NCBI GenBank assembly: GCA_900546355.1
Contig: URCM01000126.1
Coordinates: forward strand, 1 to 7,042
Reading direction: 5' to 3'
Origin: an uncultured Bacteroides sp.
Lineage (GTDB): Bacteria > Bacteroidota > Bacteroidia > Bacteroidales > Bacteroidaceae
DNA: 7,042 nt
Numbering within the stretch: position 1 is the stretch's first letter; each line of letters starts with the position of its first letter. The translations under genes were made by a program, and so were the position numbers. The notes under the pieces were generated by a model, which worked only from the letters and a program-made list of their open reading frames with translations, searched no databases and was not told the origin of the DNA. Positions 1-5,849 of this stretch are shown here, in pieces.

Positions 1-75
1 GAGCGAAAAGGACCAAAAAATCGCCCAAAGCACACACGAAAACGGGTACATCAAGTCAAGAAAAACTTTTTGGAG

Positions 76-96
76 AAATTCAAAACAGCTTCTAAA
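76..96 (-). repeat. 21-nt dispersed repeat, copy 1 (3' of prenyl synthase gene)
   Basis: Read on the minus strand, this begins TTTAGAAGCTGTTTT and is identical over 21 nt to plus-strand 6992-7012. It lies 51 nt past the stop of the prenyl synthase gene, in that gene's sense. The second copy lies 38 nt past the ychF stop, also in gene sense. The identity is read directly from the sequence. A role as a 3'-end element or a dispersed intergenic repeat is inference. Confidence 0.7.
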
Positions 97-110
97 GTTG
101 GCTTCAATGC

Positions 111-139
111 CCGATGCAGCCTTTATCCATTGGCATCGG
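111..139 (-). other. Possible 3' hairpin after prenyl synthase gene
   Basis: CCGATGC (111-117) and GCATCGG (133-139) form a perfect 7-bp stem around a 15-nt loop, starting about 8 nt past the stop codon at 148. No T-run follows on the minus strand, so it does not qualify as a standard intrinsic terminator. It could protect the 3' end of the transcript or be chance. Confidence 0.25.
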
Positions 140-147
140 AGCCAGCT

Positions 148-1122
148 TCATTTCTTCCGTTCTACCACATAATCCACGTATGCGGCCAACGATGTGCGGA
201 GCGACTCATCCATTTGTTTTGGCAAAAGAGCCAATGCCCTGTCACGGTAATCGTGCATCACCCGGTCGGCGTATTCGATGCCTCCCTCCTGCTTCACATA
301 AGCCACAAACGATGCAATCTCCTCGTGTGACGCTTTCAATGAACGGATACGCAAAGCCAATTCCCGCGTTTCTTCATCCGCTTTTTCATTGAGGACATAC
401 AGGGCAGGCAGGGTGAGTTTGCCTTCCAGCATATCGTTCCCCGTAGGCTTGCCCAACGCTTCGTTCTCAAAATAATCGAAAATATCATCTTTAATCTGGA
501 AAGCGATACCTATCATTTCACCGAACAATGCGGCCTTGTCCACATCATCCGCCGAAGCCTTGACAGAAAGCGCACCACTCTCGGCACTTGCCGTAAAAAG
601 GGCTGCCGTCTTCTTACGGATGACATCGAAATAAATCTCTTCGGAAAAATAAGTATTGCTGGTATTTGCCAATTGCACAATTTCACCTTCAGATAAGTTC
701 TGTCCCAAGCGGGCCACCAGGTCCACCAGTTCGATTTCTTTTGTATAAGCGGCATGACGGAGGCTCGTAGCAAGCATATAATCGCCCACCAATACCGAGA
801 CACGGTTATCATACAGCGCATTGACCGACGCTTGTCCGCGCCGCTTGTCGCTCTTGTCAACCACATCGTCGTGAACCAGACTTGCCGTATGAAGCAATTC
901 CAACGACAAAGCCGAATGCAACGTGGCGGAATTGATTTCGCCATAAAGTTTCGCCATCAACAATACCAGCATGGGGCGCATCATCTTCCCGTTACGCTTC
1001 CGGATATAGCCCAGCACATCGCCCAGTATCGGAGCGGTACTGGTCAAAGCGGTATCGAAAAGCATCTTAAATTCGCTCAGTTCCCTTTCTATCGGTTTCC
1101 TGATTAGTCCTATCTTGTCCAT
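148..1122 (-). CDS. ispB: Long-chain all-trans polyprenyl diphosphate synthase
   Basis: Cytosolic prenyltransferase that extends an allylic diphosphate with isopentenyl diphosphate units. In Bacteroides the long product probably becomes the menaquinone side chain. From the ATG at 1122 the protein has 324 aa, normal for the family. Visible marks are GKxxRP (45-50), the first aspartate-rich motif DDVVD (85-89) followed by RRG (94-96), a KT pair near 161-162, and the second aspartate-rich motif DDIFD (212-216). These Asp residues bind Mg2+ and the substrate diphosphate. The residues 4-5 positions before the first motif are small (Ala, Ser), as in E. coli IspB, which fits a long product. Exact chain length cannot be read from sequence. 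A TTG at 1143 would add 7 residues, but it overlaps the predicted -7 box, so I chose the ATG. It is divergent from polA with no functional link. The symbol is assigned by family only. Confidence 0.93.
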   Translation of the reverse strand: MDKIGLIRKPIERELSEFKMLFDTALTSTAPILGDVLGYIRKRNGKMMRPMLVLLMAKLYGEINSATLHSALSLELLHTASLVHDDVVDKSDKRRGQASVNALYDNRVSVLVGDYMLATSLRHAAYTKEIELVDLVARLGQNLSEGEIVQLANTSNTYFSEEIYFDVIRKKTAALFTASAESGALSVKASADDVDKAALFGEMIGIAFQIKDDIFDYFENEALGKPTGNDMLEGKLTLPALYVLNEKADEETRELALRIRSLKASHEEIASFVAYVKQEGGIEYADRVMHDYRDRALALLPKQMDESLRTSLAAYVDYVVERKK

Positions 1123-1140
1123 TAGAGATTTATTTGGGCA

Positions 1141-1148
1141 CAAAAATA
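1141..1148 (-). promoter_or_regulatory. -7 promoter box of prenyl synthase gene
   Basis: The minus strand reads TATTTTTG, matching the Bacteroidota -7 consensus TAnnTTTG. It sits 18 nt upstream of the ATG at 1122, implying a very short leader of about 10-15 nt. No good TTG -33 element is seen at the usual 19-22 nt spacing, which lowers confidence. Confidence 0.45.
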
Positions 1149-1180
1149 ATAATAAAACATCGAAATACGGTGTTTTTTTG

Positions 1181-1188
1181 TACTTTTA
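1181..1188 (+). promoter_or_regulatory. Weak candidate -7 box for polA
   Basis: TACTTTTA matches TAnnTTTG except at the last base and lies 28 nt before the polA ATG, which gives a plausible leader length. No -33 TTG was found at correct spacing. It is the best candidate in the divergent intergenic region but weak on its own. Confidence 0.3.
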
Positions 1189-1216
1189 CGTTCAAAACAT
1201 TAAATATTTTACACGA

Positions 1217-3988
1217 ATGGAGAAACTTTTTCTACTGGACGCATACGCTTTGATTTACCGGGCATACTATGCTTTCATCAAAAATCCCCGTATCAACTCG
1301 AAGGGATTCAATACTTCCGCCATCATGGGCTTCGTCAATACACTGGAAGATGTGTTGAAGAAAGAGCAGCCCACACACATTGGAATCGCCTTCGACCCTG
1401 CAGGTCCCACGTTCCGCCACGAGGCTTACGAACAATACAAAGCCCAGCGTGAAGAAACACCCGAAGTCATCCGTCTCTCGGTGCCTATTATAAAAGACAT
1501 CATCCGTGCCTACCGCATCCCCATTCTTGAGGTAAGCGGATACGAAGCCGATGACGTCATCGGAACCCTTGCCACCGAAGCCGGACGGCAAGGCATCACC
1601 ACTTACATGATGACGCCCGATAAAGACTACGGGCAGTTGGTATCGGACAACGTCTTCATGTACCGTCCCAAATACGGCGACAAGGAATTCGAAGTGATGG
1701 GCGTAGCGGAAGTGAAAGCCAAGTTCGACATCCAGTCTCCGGCTCAGGTCATTGATATGCTGGGGTTGATGGGCGACACCGCCGACAACATCCCCGGATG
1801 CCCGGGCGTGGGCGAAAAGACTGCCCAGAAACTGATAGCCCAATTCGGAAGCATCGAAAACCTGCTCGAACATACCAGTGAGCTGAAAGGTGCCATCAAG
1901 ACCAAGGTAGAAACCAACCGCGAACAAATCCTGTTCTCCAAATTCCTTGCCACCATCAAGACCGATGTACCCATCCGCCTCGATATGGACGGGCTGAAAC
2001 GGGAGGAGCCGGACAAGGAAACGCTCAAGCGGATATTCGAAGACCTGGAGTTCCGGAGCTTGCTCGACCGCGTGGTGGGAACCGATAAGAAAACCGCCGC
2101 TCCCCCACCCTCCGCGCAAGGCGATCTCTTTGGCTTTTTTACGCCCGAGAGTACGGAAGCTCCTGAAAATTCAAATCTCACAAGGCTTGACGACCTTGCT
2201 TTCGACTATCAACTCATTGATACAGAAGAAAAAATCGACCAATTATTACAAAATATCCTGACACAGAAGGTTTTCAGTCTGGATACGGAGACCACCGGAA
2301 CCGACCCGATACGTGCCGAACTGGTGGGAATGAGCTTCTCGTATACCGAAAACCAGGCGTTTTATGTTCCCGTCCCCGCCGACCGCACCGAAGCGCAACG
2401 CATCGTGGATAAATTCAAGCCCGTCTTCGAAAACCCGCAAACATTAAAAGTGGGACAGAACATCAAATACGATATGCTGGTCTTGGCAAACTACGGTGTG
2501 GAGATACAAGGACCCATGTTCGACACGATGATAGCCCACTATGTGCTCCAACCCGAACTGCATCACGGAATGGACTACCTTGCCGAAATCTACCTGCACT
2601 ACGAAACCATCAAGATAGAAGAGCTTATCGGCCCGAAAGGAAAGAACCAGAAGAGCATGCGCGACCTTGACCCTATCAATATATATAGGTACGCGTGCGA
2701 AGACGCCGATGTCACCCTGAAGCTGAAAAACGTATTGGAGAAAGAATTGAAGCAAAACGATGCCGAAGCCCTCTTCCGCGACATCGAAATGCCGCTCGTG
2801 CCCGTACTTGCCTATATGGAACGCAACGGTGTGCGCATCGATACCGAAGCTCTGAAGGAAACCTCGCGCCACTTCACCGCCCGCATGAACCAGATAGAAG
2901 AAGAGGTGCACCGCCTGGCAGGTGTGGAGTTCAATATCGCCTCTCCCAAGCAAGTGGGCGAAGTATTGTTCGACCGCCTGAAAATCACCGACAAGCCCAA
3001 GAAAACCAAAACGGGGCAATATGTCACCTCCGAGGAAGTGCTGGAGAGCCTGAAGGGAAAACACGAAATCGTAGCAAAGATTCTGGAACACCGCGGATTG
3101 AAGAAGCTTCTCGGCACCTACATCGATGCCCTGCCCCAGCTTATCAACCCGCAGACAGGCCATATCCATACCTCGTTCAACCAGACCGTGACCGCCACGG
3201 GACGGCTTAGTTCGAGCAACCCGAACCTGCAAAACATCCCCATACGCAACGAGGACGGGAAAGAAATCCGTAAGGCATTCATCCCCGACGAGGGTTGCGA
3301 GTTCTTCTCGGCCGATTATTCGCAAATCGAGCTTCGCATCATGGCTCACCTCAGCGAAGACCCGCACATGATAGAAGCTTTCCGCGAGAACCAGGACATC
3401 CATGCCGCCACCGCCGCCAAGATATATAAGGAGAAGCTGGAAGACGTGACCCGCGAGCAACGGAGCAAGGCGAAAACCGCCAATTTCGGCATCATTTACG
3501 GCATCTCGGTATTCGGACTTGCCGAACGCCTCAACATCGACCGCAAGGAAGCCAAGGAGCTGATAGACGGCTATTTCGAAAACTATCCGCACGTAAAGGA
3601 ATACATGGACAAAAGCATCCAGTCGGCACGCGAAAAAGGCTATATCGAGACCATCTTCCGCCGCCGCAGGTATTTGCCCGACATTAATTCACGCAACGCC
3701 GTAGTGCGGGGATATGCCGAGCGCAATGCCATCAACGCTCCTATCCAAGGAAGTGCCGCCGATATCATCAAGGTGGCAATGGCGCGCATCTACCGCCGTT
3801 TCCGCGAAGAGGGAATCCGCTCGAAGATGATTCTGCAGGTGCACGATGAACTTAACTTCAGCGTCTTGCCCGAAGAAAAGGAGAAAGTGCAACAGATTGT
3901 GATAGCCGAAATGGAGAGTGCTTACAAAATGAAAGTTCCTTTGCAAGCCGACTGCGGTTGGGGTCAAAATTGGCTGGAAGCGCATTAA
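1217..3988 (+). CDS. polA: DNA polymerase I with 5' nuclease, proofreading and polymerase domains
   Basis: Acts in Okazaki-fragment maturation and excision-repair gap filling. The ATG at 1217 gives 923 aa starting at the conserved nuclease N-terminus; an in-frame ATG at 1115 would add 34 unrelated residues and overlap the divergent gene. The 5' nuclease domain (about 1-290) shows D8, E110, D112, D113, D135, D137, D187 and D190. A Pro/Ala-rich linker follows (about 292-325). The DnaQ-type exonuclease (about 330-510) keeps D356 and E358 (DTE), D419 (NxxxYD) and Y492/D496 (YxxxD), so proofreading looks intact. The polymerase domain has motif A DYSQIELR (D700), the O-helix R749, K753, F757, Y761, and motif C HDE (D877, E878). 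These match the E. coli residues with a constant offset of five. F757 predicts discrimination against dideoxynucleotides. The linker holds QGDLF (301-305), a possible beta-clamp-binding peptide. No canonical terminator follows. Confidence 0.97.
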   Translation: MEKLFLLDAYALIYRAYYAFIKNPRINSKGFNTSAIMGFVNTLEDVLKKEQPTHIGIAFDPAGPTFRHEAYEQYKAQREETPEVIRLSVPIIKDIIRAYRIPILEVSGYEADDVIGTLATEAGRQGITTYMMTPDKDYGQLVSDNVFMYRPKYGDKEFEVMGVAEVKAKFDIQSPAQVIDMLGLMGDTADNIPGCPGVGEKTAQKLIAQFGSIENLLEHTSELKGAIKTKVETNREQILFSKFLATIKTDVPIRLDMDGLKREEPDKETLKRIFEDLEFRSLLDRVVGTDKKTAAPPPSAQGDLFGFFTPESTEAPENSNLTRLDDLAFDYQLIDTEEKIDQLLQNILTQKVFSLDTETTGTDPIRAELVGMSFSYTENQAFYVPVPADRTEAQRIVDKFKPVFENPQTLKVGQNIKYDMLVLANYGVEIQGPMFDTMIAHYVLQPELHHGMDYLAEIYLHYETIKIEELIGPKGKNQKSMRDLDPINIYRYACEDADVTLKLKNVLEKELKQNDAEALFRDIEMPLVPVLAYMERNGVRIDTEALKETSRHFTARMNQIEEEVHRLAGVEFNIASPKQVGEVLFDRLKITDKPKKTKTGQYVTSEEVLESLKGKHEIVAKILEHRGLKKLLGTYIDALPQLINPQTGHIHTSFNQTVTATGRLSSSNPNLQNIPIRNEDGKEIRKAFIPDEGCEFFSADYSQIELRIMAHLSEDPHMIEAFRENQDIHAATAAKIYKEKLEDVTREQRSKAKTANFGIIYGISVFGLAERLNIDRKEAKELIDGYFENYPHVKEYMDKSIQSAREKGYIETIFRRRRYLPDINSRNAVVRGYAERNAINAPIQGSAADIIKVAMARIYRRFREEGIRSKMILQVHDELNFSVLPEEKEKVQQIVIAEMESAYKMKVPLQADCGWGQNWLEAH

Positions 3989-4018
3989 GGATTCGAAATA
4001 GTTAACATATCTTTATTT

Positions 4019-4065
4019 GCTAACATTTTGCTAAAATCAAATAAATTTTTAGCCGAAATGTTAGC
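4019..4065. promoter_or_regulatory. 17-bp interrupted inverted repeat upstream of DUF3836-like gene
   Basis: GCTAACATTT (4019-4028) pairs perfectly with AAATGTTAGC (4056-4065). Inside it GCTAAAA (4030-4036) pairs with TTTTAGC (4047-4053), leaving a 1x2 internal loop and a 10-nt apical loop. A further TTAACAT lies at 4002-4008. The right arm overlaps the predicted -33 region of the next gene, which suggests an operator. It also begins 30 nt after the polA stop and could act as a polA 3' hairpin, but no T-tract follows it. Confidence 0.5.
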
Positions 4066-4091
4066 TCATATCAAAAGTTTCACTACCTTTG
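4061..4091 (+). promoter_or_regulatory. Promoter of DUF3836-like gene
   Basis: TACCTTTG (4084-4091), followed by C, is a perfect Bacteroidota -7 box. A TTA at 4061-4063, one base off the TTG -33 consensus, sits at the correct 20-nt spacing. Transcription starting a few bases downstream would give a leader of about 40-45 nt before the ATG at 4141. Confidence 0.75.
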
Positions 4092-4140
4092 CAGCGTAAT
4101 CAAAAACAAAAAGATAGTAAACCCTTAAAAACTTAAAGAT

Positions 4141-4527
4141 ATGAAAGCAATGAATTTATTGAAGAGCATTTTTGTTGTAGCTTGCATTTTCGTAGCAAAC
4201 CTTACAATTTCCGCTAACACACCGGAAGCGAACCTGATTTACAACACCGAAGAAGTGGATGGCGTTAAGATGTCGGAAACCGTTTACAAGATGAACGAAG
4301 GCATCCTGACCAACTACGAGAAATATAACTATAAGTACAATGACAATAAACAAGTCATTGAAAGCACATTGATGAAGTGGGATGCAACCCGCAATGACTG
4401 GCGTAACCACATGTGTATCAAGTATTCATACGCTGGCGACAACGTAACCATCGAATACTACAAGTGGAATAAAGGCAAGAAAGACTTTATCCTTGTTCCG
4501 GAAATGACCGTTACGGTACAACAATAA
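4141..4527 (+). CDS. Small secreted DUF3836-like protein of unknown function
   Basis: The 128-aa product begins with a signal peptide: Lys at 2 and 8, a hydrophobic core at about 9-23, and likely signal peptidase I cleavage after the SA at 24-25. The mature part of about 103 residues is rich in Tyr, Trp, Lys and Asn. It contains two related segments: YxYxYN...KWD...W (62-87) and KYSY...YYKWN...F (94-116). This pattern resembles beta-hairpin repeats of the DUF3836 family that I know from Bacteroides, where several paralogs can occur in one genome. Family assignment is from memory of sequence style and was not searched. No catalytic residues are evident. A second ATG at 4150 (Met4) would leave a shorter n-region. 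The gene is monocistronic, with its own promoter and a strong terminator. Its base composition is more AT-rich than polA. Periplasmic or outer-membrane-exposed location is inferred from the signal peptide. Confidence 0.85.
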   Translation: MKAMNLLKSIFVVACIFVANLTISANTPEANLIYNTEEVDGVKMSETVYKMNEGILTNYEKYNYKYNDNKQVIESTLMKWDATRNDWRNHMCIKYSYAGDNVTIEYYKWNKGKKDFILVPEMTVTVQQ

Positions 4528-4571
4528 GCAGCACATAAACAAACATATTTTCATAAACTCTCAACAATCCG

Positions 4572-4604
4572 AAAGAGACGCCTCGCGAGGAAGCGTCTCT
4601 TTTT
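4572..4604 (+). terminator. Intrinsic terminator of DUF3836-like gene
   Basis: AAAGAGACGC (4572-4581) pairs with GCGTCTCTTT (4593-4602), with a GC-rich loop that can pair further (CCT/AGG), and a T-tract runs to 4604. It starts 44 nt after the stop codon at 4527. The hairpin and T-tract have the textbook arrangement on the plus strand; on the minus strand the T-run is only three to four bases. Confidence 0.9.
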
Positions 4605-4726
4605 GTTTCAGTACCCTTAAAGTATAGATTCATACCAAATAAAGCCTCATTAAGTTACGATTTGTAAGCAAATAGTCTATTCTTTCTCGTTTCACCCATA
4701 TACTTTTCCTGAATCAACCTGCATCC
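4605..4726. other. Intergenic stretch without recognisable features
   Basis: These bases lie between the terminator and the 22-bp repeat array. I see no promoter on either strand with a TAnnTTTG box, no convincing coding frame and no tRNA. ATTTG/CAAAT (around 4650-4664) could form a 5-bp hairpin, which is too short to call. The segment forms part of the 397-bp gene-free interval 4528-4924. Confidence 0.5.
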
Positions 4727-4822
4727 TTTTACGTCCTCCGTCCCAAGGATATACATCCTCCGTTCGAAGGATGTGCGTCCTCCATACCAAAAACATACGT
4801 CCTCGGGACGGAGGACGTAAAA
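4727..4822. repeat. 18-bp perfect inverted repeat bounding the array
   Basis: TTTTACGTCCTCCGTCCC (4727-4744) is the exact reverse complement of 4805-4822, with 60 bp between the arms. In RNA it would form an 18-bp stem enclosing units 2 and 3, in competition with the local unit-4 hairpin. It arises because unit 4 is inverted relative to unit 1, and it extends into flanking T and A runs. Confidence 0.85.
4730..4817 (+). repeat. Array of four 22-bp semi-palindromic repeat units
   Basis: Four consecutive 22-bp units start at 4730, 4752, 4774 and 4796, each beginning T(A/G)C(G/A)TCCTC. Units 1 and 2 continue CGTcCcAAGGAT. Unit 3 has diverged in its second half. Unit 4 is a near-perfect palindrome whose 9-bp arms TACGTCCTC (4796-4804) and GAGGACGTA (4811-4819) enclose the 6-nt loop GGGACG, so its loop is inverted relative to units 1 and 2. 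Unit 2 contains the TTCGAA palindrome and arms CATCCT/AGGATG. The sequence resembles a REP-type palindromic element multiplied in tandem. Function is unknown. Confidence 0.8.
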
Positions 4823-4868
4823 AGAAGCTGGCTATGCAAGTGAATTTTGCATAACAAATAGCAGACAC

Positions 4869-4901
4869 TTGCCGATATGCCAAAAGAAATAACTATATTT
4901 G
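4869..4901 (+). promoter_or_regulatory. Promoter of the toxin-antitoxin-like cassette
   Basis: TATATTTG (4894-4901), followed by C, is a perfect -7 box, and TTG at 4869-4871 lies 22 nt upstream of it as a -33 element. The leader would be about 15-20 nt before the ATG at 4925. The sequence between the two elements is shared with the ychF promoter. Confidence 0.75.
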
Positions 4902-4902
4902 C
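4872..4902 (+). repeat. 31-bp promoter-region direct repeat, copy 1
   Basis: This block matches 5772-5802 at 28 of 31 positions, including a 19-nt identical core beginning CCGATATGCC and ending AAAGAAAT. The three differences fall at 4891, 4896 and 4897, the last two being the free nn positions of the -7 box. The copies are exactly 900 bp apart and flank the two-gene cassette. Confidence 0.9.
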
Positions 4903-4924
4903 ACCCTAACGTAATACCTCAATC

Positions 4925-5140
4925 ATGTCAGAGAAAGAATTAAACGCATACCGCTTCAGTCCGGAGCAGGAGCCTACGGACGAAATGCTGGAACAAATCA
5001 TGAGGGAAGTTGCCGAGGAAGCGAGAATAAGCAACCAAAAGGCGACGGAGGAGCATTGGAAACAAATGCGGCAAAACGTTTTGACAAAACAAGCAAAATG
5101 GGCGAAAGACATAGAAAACATACGGAATGGACACAAATAA
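4925..5140 (+). CDS. Small charged protein, probable antitoxin partner of zeta-like kinase
   Basis: The 71-aa product has no signal peptide or membrane segment. It is highly charged and mostly helix-compatible: an acidic first half (EQEPTDEMLEQ at 14-24, then EVAEEAR at 28-34) and a basic, Trp-containing second half (W45, W59, ending RNGHK). No DNA-binding motif is obvious. The stop codon overlaps the downstream kinase gene by 14 bp, implying translational coupling. A small upstream gene overlapping a zeta-type kinase gene is the usual arrangement of antitoxin then toxin, and I infer an antitoxin role from that. It is not recognisably related to the classical epsilon antitoxin, and I cannot name a family. 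The start at 4925 is supported by the promoter 24 nt upstream. It could instead be a chaperone-like or regulatory partner. Confidence 0.8.
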   Translation: MSEKELNAYRFSPEQEPTDEMLEQIMREVAEEARISNQKATEEHWKQMRQNVLTKQAKWAKDIENIRNGHK

Positions 5141-5735
5141 ACGCTTACCGGAAATGATTGTAATAGCCGGACCTAATGGCTCAGGCAAGACATCCGTCAC
5201 TCAAAAGTTCCTGCATCACGAATGGGCGGAAGGCACGCTATACATCAATCCGGACGAAGTGGCTAAAGATAAATATGGCGACTGGAACTCACCGGAAGCT
5301 GTACTAAAAGCAGCTAATTATTGCGCCGAGCTACGAGAAACATGTTTATCGGAAAGAAAAAGCTTTGTGTTTGAAACCGTAATGTCCGCCGAAGATAAAG
5401 TCGCATTCATCATTAAAGCCAAACGGCAAGGCTTCTTTATCCGTTTATTCTTTATCTCGACTTCACACCCCTCTATCAATGCGGCAAGAATTGCCAACAG
5501 GGTGATGAAAGGGGGACATGACGTGCCCATCACTAAAATCATTTCGCGCTATTTCAAGTCCATAGAAAATTGCAAGACCGTAGCACCGATTGTGGACCGC
5601 CTCTATGTGTACGACAATTCCATAGACGGCGAAGATGCCAAACTTCAATTCCGCTTGGTAAATGGCGAATTAAAGAAAATGTATGTAACCGAAGTGTCTG
5701 AATGGGCGAAAATCCTATTACCAAATGTCCGATAA
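5127..5735 (+). CDS. Zeta-toxin-like P-loop kinase (COG4185-type)
   Basis: A cytosolic 202-aa P-loop ATPase. Walker A is GPNGSGKT (15-22, Lys21). NPDE (41-44) carries the Asp that in zeta toxins acts as catalytic base. FETVMS (82-87) fits the substrate-side Glu segment. A lid-like region has R121, R125 and GGHDVP (129-134), followed by RYFKS (141-145) and YDNS (162-165). This order matches compact zeta-type ATPases annotated as predicted ABC-type ATPases, which are shorter than PezT-type toxins. Classical zeta toxins phosphorylate UDP-N-acetylglucosamine and block wall synthesis; whether this compact form uses that substrate is unknown. The ATG at 5127 overlaps the upstream gene by 14 bp. Met10 at 5154 also lies just ahead of the first beta strand and is a possible start. 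Two stop codons occur in tandem (TAATAA). No terminator separates it from ychF, so read-through is possible. Confidence 0.88.
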   Translation: MDTNKRLPEMIVIAGPNGSGKTSVTQKFLHHEWAEGTLYINPDEVAKDKYGDWNSPEAVLKAANYCAELRETCLSERKSFVFETVMSAEDKVAFIIKAKRQGFFIRLFFISTSHPSINAARIANRVMKGGHDVPITKIISRYFKSIENCKTVAPIVDRLYVYDNSIDGEDAKLQFRLVNGELKKMYVTEVSEWAKILLPNVR

Positions 5736-5771
5736 TAAGAGGCTTCTATGTAAATAATCGGAATGCCCTGC

Positions 5772-5802
5772 CCGATATGCCAAAAGAAATGACTACCTTT
5801 GC
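5772..5802 (+). repeat. 31-bp promoter-region direct repeat, copy 2 (ychF)
   Basis: Second copy of the block at 4872-4902, with 28 of 31 bases the same. It lies 36 nt past the kinase stop and includes the ychF -7 box. Together the copies bracket a 900-bp unit that holds both cassette genes. Confidence 0.9.
5794..5801 (+). promoter_or_regulatory. -7 promoter box of ychF
   Basis: TACCTTTG, followed by C, is a perfect -7 box. It is located 48 nt before the ychF ATG, giving a leader of about 40-45 nt. The upstream CTG at 5768-5770 is the nearest match to a -33 TTG but spacing is 23 nt. This means ychF can be transcribed independently of the upstream cassette. Confidence 0.75.
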
Positions 5803-5849
5803 CCGTTGAAACAAGCAAGAAATCAAAATAATAAAAACACTATAGCATT

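Noticed and set aside
1..51. Minus-strand frame open to the window edge from an ATG at 51-49, encoding a short hydrophobic start (MYPFSC...)
   Set aside because: Only 17 codons are visible and no TAnnTTTG box is evident upstream. It could be the start of a real gene, but it cannot be supported here.
1..330. Plus-strand reading frame open from the window edge to 330
   Set aside because: It runs antisense through the conserved 3' part of the prenyl synthase gene, and its translation resembles no family I know. It is a shadow frame.
1115..1216. 34-residue N-terminal extension of PolA from an upstream ATG at 1115
   Set aside because: It overlaps the divergent gene and its promoter. The conserved nuclease N-terminus begins exactly at the ATG at 1217.
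2444..3592. Long minus-strand reading frame of 382 codons inside polA
   Set aside because: It is antisense to the conserved exonuclease and polymerase domains. Its length follows from codon bias of polA, and its translation shows no domain.
4174..4185. Lipobox-like VVAC (residues 12-15) in the DUF3836-like signal peptide
   Set aside because: The Cys sits in the middle of the hydrophobic core and is followed by more hydrophobic residues. Cleavage after Ala25 by signal peptidase I is more plausible.
4692..4883. Minus-strand frame of 63 codons across the 22-bp repeat array
   Set aside because: Its translation only reflects the repeat units, and it has no promoter. The repeat structure explains the sequence better than coding does.
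5729..5761. CCGAT/ATCGG inverted repeat between the kinase gene and ychF as a terminator
   Set aside because: The stem is only 5 bp with a 23-nt loop and no T-tract, too weak to call.
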